A stretch of 64,000 nucleotides of DNA from Fredinandcohnia aciditolerans (GTDB lineage Bacteria; Bacillota; Bacilli; Bacillales; Bacillaceae_L), in the NCBI GenBank assembly GCA_003640645.1, contig QGHH01000018.1, forward strand, positions 28,189-92,188, given 5' to 3'. Positions 43,052 through 51,361 of this stretch are shown here, piece after piece. Positions within the stretch are counted from its first letter, which is position 1. Every line of letters starts with the position of its first letter. Below the pieces are notes generated by a model. That model was not told the origin of the DNA and made no database searches. It saw nothing but the letters and a program-made list of their open reading frames with translations. Position numbers and translations under genes: made by a program.

Positions 43052-44212
43052 TTATAGAGCAATTTTCCCCATAATGACTGGGGCGCTTGCTCCTGTTGCC
43101 GAAGGAAGATTATTGTGTCGTTTGTTGATGCATTGGTAACCTAGTAATGCAAAGACAATGGCCTCCTTAGCATCAGCTTGTATGCCCAGCTCATCCGTAC
43201 TTCCTAATTTGATTGAGTGAGGCAGATTAGCTTGCAATCTCTTTCGTAGTGTTTGATTGTACCAACCACCACCGCTTATAAAAATCTCTTGAATCTTATA
43301 AGAATCTATAAATCTCTTACATTCTTCAGCGATTGTTCGTGCTGTCAGTTCTGTAATGGTTGCTACCTTATCGTCTGGTCCTAAATCTGCTTTTGCATTC
43401 CAAAGTTCTCTTGCATAATCAAATCCAAACAGCTCTCGACCCGTACTTTTTGGTGCCGGCAAGCGGTAGTATTCATGATCTAAAAGTTCCTCAAGCCATA
43501 GTTCATCTACCTTACCAACTGATGCTATTTCCCCATTTTTATCAAAGGTTTGTTTTCCATTCGTTGCCCACATTGTAAAGGCATCTATCAGCATGTTTCC
43601 TGGGCCTGTATCAAACGCAAGCACCCGTTCATGACTTTTAGCTGCGGGTAAGACGGTTATATTTGCGATTCCGCCAATATTGGCTAAAATTCTACCATTT
43701 GAATCTTCCCTAAATAATAAGTCATCCGCATAAGGTACTAACGGAGCTCCTTGCCCACCAACTGCCATATCACGTGTCCGGAAATCCCCAACCGTCATAA
43801 CACCTGTTCTTTCAGCAATCACTGCAATATCCCCAATTTGCAAGGTTGATGTAATCGTATAGTCTTCTACCTGTTTACCTTCAGGTTGATGAAAAATAGT
43901 CTGGCCATGTGAGCTAATTAGGTCTACATCCTTCATTTCAAGTCCCGCTTCGGTAACAACTTTTTTTGCTGCTTCCGCAAACAACTCACCCAGAAGCATA
44001 TTTGTTAAAGATATCTCCTCAAGCCGAGCTTTACTCGGGTCACATAATGCCAAGATTCTTGCACGCATGGTTTCTGAATACGATAGTGTTGAAAATTGAA
44101 TCAGGTTGACTTGAATTTTTTGATGGTCATCTTCGGAAATATTGACTAGTGCTGCGTCTATTCCATCTAGAGATGTACCAGACATCAAGCCCACAACTTG
44201 CTTTTGGCTCAC
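43052..44212 (-). CDS. anmK: Anhydro-N-acetylmuramic acid kinase
   Basis: Phosphorylates and opens 1,6-anhydro-MurNAc to MurNAc-6-P, which MurQ then uses. The family signature GLMSGTSLDGIDAALV is at the N-terminus, with a catalytic Asp region TVGDFRTRDMAVGGQGAPLVP and the C-terminal ISGGGWYN. The frame opens at ATG 44230 without a good ribosome site. The GTG at 44212 has GGGAGAG 6-7 bases upstream and is chosen, giving 386 residues. It leads the importer 3 operon. Anhydro-MurNAc arises from lytic transglycosylases; a SpoIID/LytB gene lies next door. Confidence 0.94.
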   Translation of the reverse strand: MSQKQVVGLMSGTSLDGIDAALVNISEDDHQKIQVNLIQFSTLSYSETMRARILALCDPSKARLEEISLTNMLLGELFAEAAKKVVTEAGLEMKDVDLISSHGQTIFHQPEGKQVEDYTITSTLQIGDIAVIAERTGVMTVGDFRTRDMAVGGQGAPLVPYADDLLFREDSNGRILANIGGIANITVLPAAKSHERVLAFDTGPGNMLIDAFTMWATNGKQTFDKNGEIASVGKVDELWLEELLDHEYYRLPAPKSTGRELFGFDYARELWNAKADLGPDDKVATITELTARTIAEECKRFIDSYKIQEIFISGGGWYNQTLRKRLQANLPHSIKLGSTDELGIQADAKEAIVFALLGYQCINKRHNNLPSATGASAPVIMGKIAL

Positions 44213-44291
44213 TTCAAACTCTCCCATCATTTGTTCATTCGCTTTTCTGAACAGTAGATCTTAAAATCTATTTTTGTATAAATCTCTACTA

Positions 44292-44305
44292 GTAAAACGC
44301 TTACA
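44292..44305 (-). promoter_or_regulatory. cre-like site upstream of anmK
   Basis: Minus-strand TGTAAGCGTTTTAC matches the cre consensus except at the last two positions, about 80 bases before the anmK start. Confidence 0.5.
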
Positions 44306-44588
44306 TATTAGCCTTCTATCTTAACTTCATGACTCCTTGAATAAATTATTTCCTTTTAGGGTATAAAATGTAAATTAATTATAACAAAACTTTATTTCCT
44401 TTGAAATAAATATTCAAAATAAAGCAAATAATAATGTACTTATATTTTAGTTTATTAAACTAATCTAATCTCCTAATATTCATTACCCAGCAGTTCTTAA
44501 GAACAGCGTCATTTTATTTTAATATTATGTATGCACAAGAAAAATATTATTTTATTTACTTCAAAGTAGTGTATAAGTCCAGATAACA
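44306..44588. other. AT-rich gene-free region with a 12-bp palindrome
   Basis: No ORF is supported. The only distinctive site is the perfect palindrome GTTCTTAAGAAC at 44493-44504. The region should include the anmK promoter; I cannot pick a convincing -35/-10 pair. Confidence 0.4.
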
Positions 44589-44622
44589 CAAAAACCGCTG
44601 CTCTTTCTCGAACAGCAGTTTC
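44589..44622 (-). terminator. Terminator of the SpoIID/LytB gene
   Basis: Minus-strand AAACTGCT and AGCAGCGGTTT form the stem, followed by a T-run, directly after the stop. Confidence 0.8.
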
Positions 44623-44633
44623 CGTGGTATTTC

Positions 44634-46409
44634 TTATTTCACCTCACTCAAAACAGATTTACTCTGTAAAGACATGTTTGGATAATAAGAAGTTAGGATT
44701 CTATCAAACTCATATCCTAAAGTAGTTCCTAGATAGTATGCGCCATATTGACTCATACCAACACCATGCCCATTTCCGCCTCCATAAAAAGTTGCACCCT
44801 TTTCTTCATCGATTTCAAAACCAAAGAAAGCTGAAGGTAAAATCGTATAATTATCTAGTGTACCTGTGTATTCAGAGCTTCCTGCAGTAGCTCGATGCAA
44901 CACAACTGTATCACCTTGTGTAAACGCATTTGATGGTCTGATTGTGAAACGAATATTGTATTCTTTAATAATTTTGTACGTTCCTGTTGTACCTTCGATG
45001 ACAAGCTCCATAATGTTCCCGCCATCACCACGTTTTACAACGTACATGTCGATAAATTCCCCAATTCCTTCAGCAGGAATCGGCTGGCTTACAAACTCTC
45101 CTGCTTCATTTTGAGTTAACACGAATTTAGGGTCTGCGGCTTGTCTACTCACAATGTTAGCATTGATTGTATTTTCTAACTCTTCCTTAGATATACTCAC
45201 CTTCCATCTAAACCATGGAGAATTCCCATCATATCCTGTATGGGATAATGTTTTATAGAATGCAAGAATCTCTTCTTCACTTTGTGTATCAATTTCTAGC
45301 ATTTTACTAGGATCATTTGGATCAAATGTATGGCTTTGCGCGATTAAATAAGGTAGAACCTTACTTGGGAATGTACCGTCTTCTTCAGCCCACACCTGAT
45401 GTTTAGACGCCCCATAGCCCCCTGAGGTTGAATAGTATCGTGCATCTACTAAACTGCCATCTTCACCTAACATAATGATTCCCGCTGTTTCATCTACAGC
45501 CTGTGTTGTAGCAGCATTTTCTGGAGTATTGTTATAAACCTGACTCATGACACTATCTAAAACAAAGAATCCATCCTTTGCAAAACGATCGCTTAAGTAG
45601 TCGCCTAACGCATAGGTTCTAGCGGCAACTGCTTGTGCCTTTAGTGCATTTACTCCAAAGTAGGCTGGCATTTCACTCGGAACAACTTGATATAAGTATT
45701 GCTCAAAATCGACTTCATTGATTAAATTCAATTGATCTCCTGCTTGTGATGTTGTTATTTCAAAGAACCCACGGTAAGATGGGTCTCCACTTGCCCGTGT
45801 AATATTTTCAACCTTTATTTTACTTCCCTCTTCAGTAAAAGCATAAAGTCGATTCGGTGTTGTGTATAAAACCTCTCCAGTAGCATTCGTTAATGTGATT
45901 TCACTTTCAGAAGGTGTAAAAGTTACTTTTTCATTTGCTGGAATTTCAATAGTCTGTTCAGCCACTTTATCCACAATTTCTAGTCCACTTTGAGAACTTA
46001 ACACAATTGTATCGTGGTCGACAGATGCGAAGTCTGTTGTCATGATCCCGACCCTCATTGTTTCAATTGGAGTCGGTCCATCGATAAAAATTTTCGTAAT
46101 TTCGTTTTTGTGATTGACTCGTACGGTTACATTTTCCGCACCAACTCTTACATCAGCAAGAGATTTTTGGTATACTCTATTTTTTCCTCTTAGGGTAACG
46201 TCATAATTCTTCGCAAGTGTTTTAGTGCCCTGAAGCTCCAATTCTAAAGTTCCATTATCTTTATCCTTCGCCATAATTTTTTCTGTGTATTCTTTCCACG
46301 ATCTGTTTTCTTCAGCTGCCGAAGCTTGTCCAACCTGTGAAGAAAGGCTTGTTACAAGAACGATTATGACCATAACTCCCAAGAACTTACGTGCCATTTT
46401 AATCAGCAT
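44634..46409 (-). CDS. Secreted SpoIID/LytB-domain protein 1
   Basis: A 591-residue exported protein whose signal peptide ends near SQVGQASAAE. An N-terminal beta-rich region of about 200 residues precedes the SpoIID domain (about 200-570). That domain has NEVDFEQYLYQVVPSEMP followed by LKAQAVAARTYAL and the C-terminal GNGHGVGMSQYGA. SpoIID proteins are lytic transglycosylases acting on denuded glycan strands, and LytB relatives enhance amidases. This one is longer than sporulation SpoIID and may act in vegetative wall turnover. It neighbours anmK, whose substrate is the anhydro-sugar such enzymes make. An in-frame ATG at 46397 is an alternative start. Confidence 0.88.
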   Translation of the reverse strand: MLIKMARKFLGVMVIIVLVTSLSSQVGQASAAEENRSWKEYTEKIMAKDKDNGTLELELQGTKTLAKNYDVTLRGKNRVYQKSLADVRVGAENVTVRVNHKNEITKIFIDGPTPIETMRVGIMTTDFASVDHDTIVLSSQSGLEIVDKVAEQTIEIPANEKVTFTPSESEITLTNATGEVLYTTPNRLYAFTEEGSKIKVENITRASGDPSYRGFFEITTSQAGDQLNLINEVDFEQYLYQVVPSEMPAYFGVNALKAQAVAARTYALGDYLSDRFAKDGFFVLDSVMSQVYNNTPENAATTQAVDETAGIIMLGEDGSLVDARYYSTSGGYGASKHQVWAEEDGTFPSKVLPYLIAQSHTFDPNDPSKMLEIDTQSEEEILAFYKTLSHTGYDGNSPWFRWKVSISKEELENTINANIVSRQAADPKFVLTQNEAGEFVSQPIPAEGIGEFIDMYVVKRGDGGNIMELVIEGTTGTYKIIKEYNIRFTIRPSNAFTQGDTVVLHRATAGSSEYTGTLDNYTILPSAFFGFEIDEEKGATFYGGGNGHGVGMSQYGAYYLGTTLGYEFDRILTSYYPNMSLQSKSVLSEVK

Positions 46410-46650
46410 ATATCATCACACTCCCCATTGTTTTTAAACCTGCCCCTTTATGTATTTAAAATTTTGTTATAACCTCTATTTCTTTGCACTTGTGAAATTC
46501 ACCTTCGTACTTTAGTACCAATTTGTGAAACAAAATTTTAGTGCTTTTGTTTTAGTTATTAAAATTCTAAATTATTTCCCTATTCATTTAATTGATGTAA
46601 AATAATGTAATAGAGTTGTTTATTGCACATCAAAAAAGGAGGAGACAACT

Positions 46651-48024
46651 TTGAACAAAAACATCCAAACCTATCTAAAAGAAAACAGAGATTCTCATTT
46701 AGAGGAACTTTCCAAATTCCTTTCAATCCCTAGTATCAGTGCACTGCCTGATCACAAAGAAGATGTAAACGCAACTGCAGAATGGGTTGCTCAAAGCCTA
46801 CGAAATATTGGCATAGACAATGTCAGCATTCATCCTACTGAAGGACATCCAGTTGTATATGGGGACTGGCTTCATGCAGAAGGAAAGCCAACTGTTTTAA
46901 TTTATGGACACTATGATGTTCAACCAGTGGACCCACTTCATTTATGGGACAGCCCTCCGTTCAAGCCAGAAATTCGCGACGATAAAATCTTTGCACGTGG
47001 AGCGAGTGATGACAAAGGCCAAACGTTCATGCATTTTAAGGCTTTGGAAACGATTTTAAAAACGGAAGGAAAACTGCCACTAAACTTCAAGTTTCTTATT
47101 GAGGGTGAAGAGGAAATCGGTAGTCCAAGTCTTCCAGAATTTGTTGAGGAAAACAAAGAACTTCTTGCAGCAGATGTTATCGTCGTTTCTGATACTAGCA
47201 TGAATGAACGCGGAAAACCGACCATTAGCTATGGGGTACGAGGACTTGCAGGCCTCCAAATTGATGTAAAAGGTGCAAAAAGTGACCTACATTCTGGCCT
47301 CTATGGTGGTGGCGTACATAATCCGATTAATGCACTTGTTCAATTACTAGATTCTTTCCATAATGAGGACGGAAAAGTGACTGTTGAAGGGTTCTATGAT
47401 GACGTTCTTCCAATAACTGAGGAGGAAAGACAAGCATTTAAAGATTTAAATTTTGATGAGGAGAAACAACGTCAAGAGCTTGGTGTCCCTGCTCTTTTTG
47501 GAGAGAAGGGCTATAGTTATCTTGAGCGCACTTGGGTCCGACCAACTCTCGATATTAACGGCATCTACGGAGGGTTCCAGGGTGAGGGTATCAAAACAGT
47601 TATTCCTTCTGAGGCACATGCAAAAATTACATGTCGACTTGTTCCAAATCAAGATCCTGATGTAATCGTCGACCAACTTAAACAACATATTGAGAAAAAT
47701 AAACCGGTTGGAATTGAAGTAAGCTTGCAGCTTTTTGACAAAGGTGCACCATATGTAACACCATTTGACCACCCTGCGATTCAAGCAGCAAGTCGTGCTT
47801 ATGAGCAAGTATATAAGGTGCCGACCTCATTTACACGCGGTGGCGGTACATTGCCAATTATCTCAACCCTAGATCAGGTCCTACATGCGCCAATTGTGTT
47901 AATGGGATTCGGACTTCCAACTGAAAACTTCCATGCACCAAACGAGCATTTCCACCTTGAGAATTTTGACAAAGGGTTGGAAACACTATGCACATATTGG
48001 TTTGAATTAGAAAAGTCATTGTAA
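46651..48024 (+). CDS. M20-family dipeptidase
   Basis: A 457-residue cytoplasmic metallopeptidase of the ArgE/DapE/CPG2 group, dipeptidase branch. Metal ligands sit in YGHYDVQP (His and Asp), ASDDKGQ, and the catalytic EGEEEIGS. The dimerisation lid domain lies about 180-340. It starts at TTG with a GGAGGAGA site. It is monocistronic, divergent from the SpoIID gene, and followed by a terminator. It may trim short peptides, perhaps including wall-derived ones, but nothing in the sequence specifies the substrate. Confidence 0.92.
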   Translation: MNKNIQTYLKENRDSHLEELSKFLSIPSISALPDHKEDVNATAEWVAQSLRNIGIDNVSIHPTEGHPVVYGDWLHAEGKPTVLIYGHYDVQPVDPLHLWDSPPFKPEIRDDKIFARGASDDKGQTFMHFKALETILKTEGKLPLNFKFLIEGEEEIGSPSLPEFVEENKELLAADVIVVSDTSMNERGKPTISYGVRGLAGLQIDVKGAKSDLHSGLYGGGVHNPINALVQLLDSFHNEDGKVTVEGFYDDVLPITEEERQAFKDLNFDEEKQRQELGVPALFGEKGYSYLERTWVRPTLDINGIYGGFQGEGIKTVIPSEAHAKITCRLVPNQDPDVIVDQLKQHIEKNKPVGIEVSLQLFDKGAPYVTPFDHPAIQAASRAYEQVYKVPTSFTRGGGTLPIISTLDQVLHAPIVLMGFGLPTENFHAPNEHFHLENFDKGLETLCTYWFELEKSL

Positions 48025-48028
48025 GAGA

Positions 48029-48063
48029 AAAGGTGGATTCCCTCGTTGGGATCCACCTTTTTT
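48029..48063 (+). terminator. Terminator of the dipeptidase gene
   Basis: AGGTGGATTCC pairs with GGATCCACCT, followed by seven T, starting a few bases after the stop. Confidence 0.88.
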
Positions 48064-48119
48064 TGGTTTGAGCACATTGCTATATCACAATTAAATGGAG
48101 GACTCTCAATTGATCCACC

Positions 48120-49070
48120 TCATTTTTTAGCTAAAAATGCTTGAACTTGCTCAAGTGTCGGCAATGCAGTCATGGCTCCTTTTTGTGATACCGCAAGTGC
48201 ACCGGATACACTAGCAAACGTAGCAATCTCCTTGATTTCGTCTAGCGAATATTCTACTATCTCTTTATCTCTACGGCTGAACTGGTACAACAATCCAGAC
48301 ACAAACGCATCTCCTGCACCTGTTGTATCCACGCTTTTTACCTTTCTCGCTTCCACAAAAATGGACTCCCCCTTAAAGAAAGCATGCACTCCATCCTTAC
48401 CAAGCGTGATGAATAATAGTGGAATATTATATTGTGCTAGTTTTGTAACACCACGTTCAATATCAGTCTCACCGGTAATAAACTCTAACTCAACTTCTGA
48501 TAATTTCACGACATCTGCCTCACTAAGCATAGAAGTGATTTTCTTTTTCGCTGTGTCTAAATCCTTCCATAGCATTGGCCTTAGGTTTGGATCATAGGAA
48601 ACGACTAAACCTTTTTCCTTCGCCAACTGGAGCGCCCTCTTCGTCGCCGACTCGGCTGGGTCATCAATGAGAGAAATTGAACCAAAGTGGAACACATTAT
48701 GCTCATCAAATAGAGACACTGGAATCTCTTCAGGAGTTAAATAGCGGTCTGCGCTTTTTTCGATATAAAACGAAAACTCTCGCTCACCATCTTCTCCCAA
48801 TGTAACAAACGTAATAGCTGTACGAACTTCATTTGAAAGGTACATCGTTTCCGTTTGAACATTATAATTCTCCAAAGTCACCTTTAAAAAATTGCCAAGA
48901 ACATCATCCCCAACTTTCCCGATGAATGACGACTTTGCACCAAGTCTTGCTGCACCTACCGCAACATTCGCCGGCGCACCTCCAGGACTCTTGAGAAACT
49001 GCATATTATCTTGGTCAAGTGGAATGAAATCAATTAATGCTTCACCTAAACAAATAACACCCTGTTTCAT
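48120..49070 (-). CDS. scrK: Fructokinase (PfkB family)
   Basis: Phosphorylates the fructose released by sucrose-6-phosphate hydrolase. It has 316 residues, the PfkB N-terminal motif GGAPANVAVGAARLG and the C-terminal catalytic VDTTGAGDAFVSG. An AAAGTGAT-like site precedes the ATG. It is the last gene of the sucrose set scrA-scrB-scrK but is separated from scrB by a 750-bp tandem repeat array, so its transcription through the array is uncertain. Confidence 0.92.
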   Translation of the reverse strand: MKQGVICLGEALIDFIPLDQDNMQFLKSPGGAPANVAVGAARLGAKSSFIGKVGDDVLGNFLKVTLENYNVQTETMYLSNEVRTAITFVTLGEDGEREFSFYIEKSADRYLTPEEIPVSLFDEHNVFHFGSISLIDDPAESATKRALQLAKEKGLVVSYDPNLRPMLWKDLDTAKKKITSMLSEADVVKLSEVELEFITGETDIERGVTKLAQYNIPLLFITLGKDGVHAFFKGESIFVEARKVKSVDTTGAGDAFVSGLLYQFSRRDKEIVEYSLDEIKEIATFASVSGALAVSQKGAMTALPTLEQVQAFLAKK

Positions 49071-49138
49071 CGCATCACTTTCTTTCGTTTAAACTTATTT
49101 TTAGGGGCTAAAAGTACATGCTTAGGATTTTAGGCACT

Positions 49139-49890
49139 GAGCATGTACCGCGAGAACCTTCTTGAGGGACACGCTTGAGCCTTTTGACGTTGAGCATGTA
49201 CCGCGAGGCCCTTCCTGCAGGACACGCTTGAGCCTTTTGATGCCGAGCATGTACCGCGAAACACTTCTTGAGGGACACGCTTGAGCCTTTTGACGTTGAG
49301 CATGTACCGCGAGGCCCTTCTTATAGGACACGCTTGAACCTTTAGGCGTTGAGCATGTACCGCAAGACACTTCTTGTGGGACACGCTTGAGCCTTTTGAC
49401 GTTGAGCATGTACCGCGAGGCCCTTCTTGCAGGACACGCTTGAGCCTTTTGATGCCGAGCATGTACCGCAAGACACTTCTTGTGGGACACGCTTGAACCT
49501 TTAGGCGTTGAGCATGTGCCGCGAGGCCCTTCTTGCAGGACACGCTTGAGCCTTTTGATGCCGAGCATGTACCGCAAGACACTTCTTGTGGGACACGCTT
49601 GAGCCTTTTGACGTTGAGCATGTACCGCGAGGCCCTTCTTGCAGGACACGCTTGAGCCTTTTGACGTTGAGCATGTACCGCAAGACACTTCTTGTGGGAC
49701 ACGCTTGAGCCTTTTGACGTTGAGCATGTACCGCAAGACACTTCTTGTGGGACACGCTTGAGCCTTTTGACGTTGAGCATGTACCGCGAAACCATTCTAA
49801 AGAACACGCTCGAGCCTTTTGACGCCGACCATGTACCCCAATACCCCTTAACTGGGCACGCTTCCTCCCTTTTCCCACCGAGCATGTACC
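49139..49890. repeat. 53-bp tandem repeat array (about 14 units) between scrB and scrK
   Basis: Units begin GAGCATGTACCGC at 49139, 49192, 49245, 49298, 49351, 49404, 49457, 49510, 49563, 49616, 49669, 49722 and 49775, exactly 53 bp apart. A decayed unit follows, and a last partial unit ends at the scrB stop. Two unit types alternate through most of the array: type A with GAGGCCCTTCTTGCAGG and type B with AAGACACTTCTTGTGGG. Each unit holds an imperfect dyad: AGC pairs with GCT, TGT with ACA, and CCGCGA with TTGCGG or, in type B, CCGCAA with TTGTGG. The minus strand is stop-free in all three frames, which is a property of the unit and not evidence of a gene. Confidence 0.95.
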
Positions 49891-51330
49891 TTATCCCAAA
49901 TCCCATTTCTTCAAATCAAACTGTACCTTTCCATGAGCTGAAAATGTTATGGTTTGATCCGCAACATCTGGATAATACCTTGCTGTAAACACTTCTTCTC
50001 CATCATTTACGAAAATCTCAATCGAAGAAGTATCTATAAACACGTGTAATTTTTTCACCGCATCAATCTTACAATGGCGTGATTCTATGCTGCCATCCTT
50101 AAAGTTTTCGCGATGGAGGCTCATTTTTCCTAGTTTCGAAGAATATTCGAACCTTGTTCCACCTCTAAAATTGATTTCAAAGGAGTCCCCTTCGTAAATT
50201 ATTTCATCAAGAAGGAGTTCAAGCGCTTCTCCTTTTATCCCTTCAAATGTAACATTAGATGTTATGATTTTAACCTCATTATATGACACTTCATTTTTAC
50301 GTAACAGCTGCAACTCTTCCACAGGCTGTTGAACAACTTTTTCCCCTTTACGTGTAAGAACACGTGGAAGAGTCATCGCATGGATCCAACCTTTTTCAAT
50401 AGTCGGTTGATATTTTTCATTATCATCCGTAATTCCCATCCATGCAAAAAGGAGTCTTCTTCCTTTTTCATCAACGGTTGTTTGCGGAGCATAGAAGTCA
50501 AACCCGCGATCTAATTCAGTAAAAGAGCCATGCTGGTAAAAAGCTTTTTCATAATCTAACTCGCCAACAAAATAACCTGCTTGGAATATATTTTGATATA
50601 CGTCTCCCTCTGGCTCAAGCCCTTGAGGTGAAACAAGCAGAACATCCTTCCCGTCTAGCTCGAACAAATCTGGGCATTCCCACATGTAACCGAATGGTCC
50701 AAGTTGATTCATCGCCGAGCCCGTTAGTGGACCGAGCAAATTCCAATTCATAAGGTCTGTAGAGGAATAAAGAACAACCTTCCCCTGCTCGTCTTCGTCT
50801 TGTGCTCCTAGCACCATATACCACGTATCTTCTTTTTTCCAAACCTTTGGGTCACGAAAATGAGCGGTATAGCCTTCTGGAAGATAAATGACGGGTCCCT
50901 TTTTCTCAAACGTAATGCCATCCTGTGAAACTGCCATACATTGATACGTCTCACGGTCCCCATTTTCATCCTTCACATTTCCCGTATAAAATAACACCAT
51001 TTTCCCATCATGCTCAATGGCACTTCCTGAATAACAGCCATTTTTCTCATACCATTCGCTTGGAGCTAGAGCAATTGGTTGGTGCTCCCAGTTTATAAAA
51101 TCCTTTGAGGTATAATGTCCCCAAAACTTCGCACCGTGTGTTGTTTCAAAAGGGTTCCACTGATAAAACAAGTGGTATACTCCTCTAAATTGAATGAATC
51201 CATTTGGATCATTTAATAACCCAACCGGAGGCATTAAGTGAAATCGCAAACGATACGGATCACTTTCTACCATTTCCCTGTTTCTCTCAACTTCTTGATT
51301 TGCCTTTTCTATTAATTCATGTTGATTCAT
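49891..51330 (-). CDS. scrB: Sucrose-6-phosphate hydrolase (GH32)
   Basis: Splits imported sucrose-6-P into glucose-6-P and fructose. It has 479 residues with a five-bladed propeller: nucleophile Asp41 in LLNDPNGF, the transition-state motif Arg157-Asp-Pro159 and acid/base Glu216 in WECPDLF. A C-terminal beta-sandwich follows (about 335-475). The ATG at 51330 has a TAAGGAG site; the longer frame lacks one. It lies 31 bp after the PTS gene. Confidence 0.95.
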   Translation of the reverse strand: MNQHELIEKANQEVERNREMVESDPYRLRFHLMPPVGLLNDPNGFIQFRGVYHLFYQWNPFETTHGAKFWGHYTSKDFINWEHQPIALAPSEWYEKNGCYSGSAIEHDGKMVLFYTGNVKDENGDRETYQCMAVSQDGITFEKKGPVIYLPEGYTAHFRDPKVWKKEDTWYMVLGAQDEDEQGKVVLYSSTDLMNWNLLGPLTGSAMNQLGPFGYMWECPDLFELDGKDVLLVSPQGLEPEGDVYQNIFQAGYFVGELDYEKAFYQHGSFTELDRGFDFYAPQTTVDEKGRRLLFAWMGITDDNEKYQPTIEKGWIHAMTLPRVLTRKGEKVVQQPVEELQLLRKNEVSYNEVKIITSNVTFEGIKGEALELLLDEIIYEGDSFEINFRGGTRFEYSSKLGKMSLHRENFKDGSIESRHCKIDAVKKLHVFIDTSSIEIFVNDGEEVFTARYYPDVADQTITFSAHGKVQFDLKKWDLG

Positions 51331-51361
51331 GATGAACTCCTTACGTAAAGAAGGCAAGTCA

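Noticed and set aside
49122-49906. Long overlapping minus-strand ORFs (up to 258 residues) with a repeating peptide
   Set aside because: They arise because the 53-bp unit has no stop in any minus-strand frame and 53 is not a multiple of 3, so every frame reads through. No convincing ribosome site, and the peptide is an artefact of the repeat.
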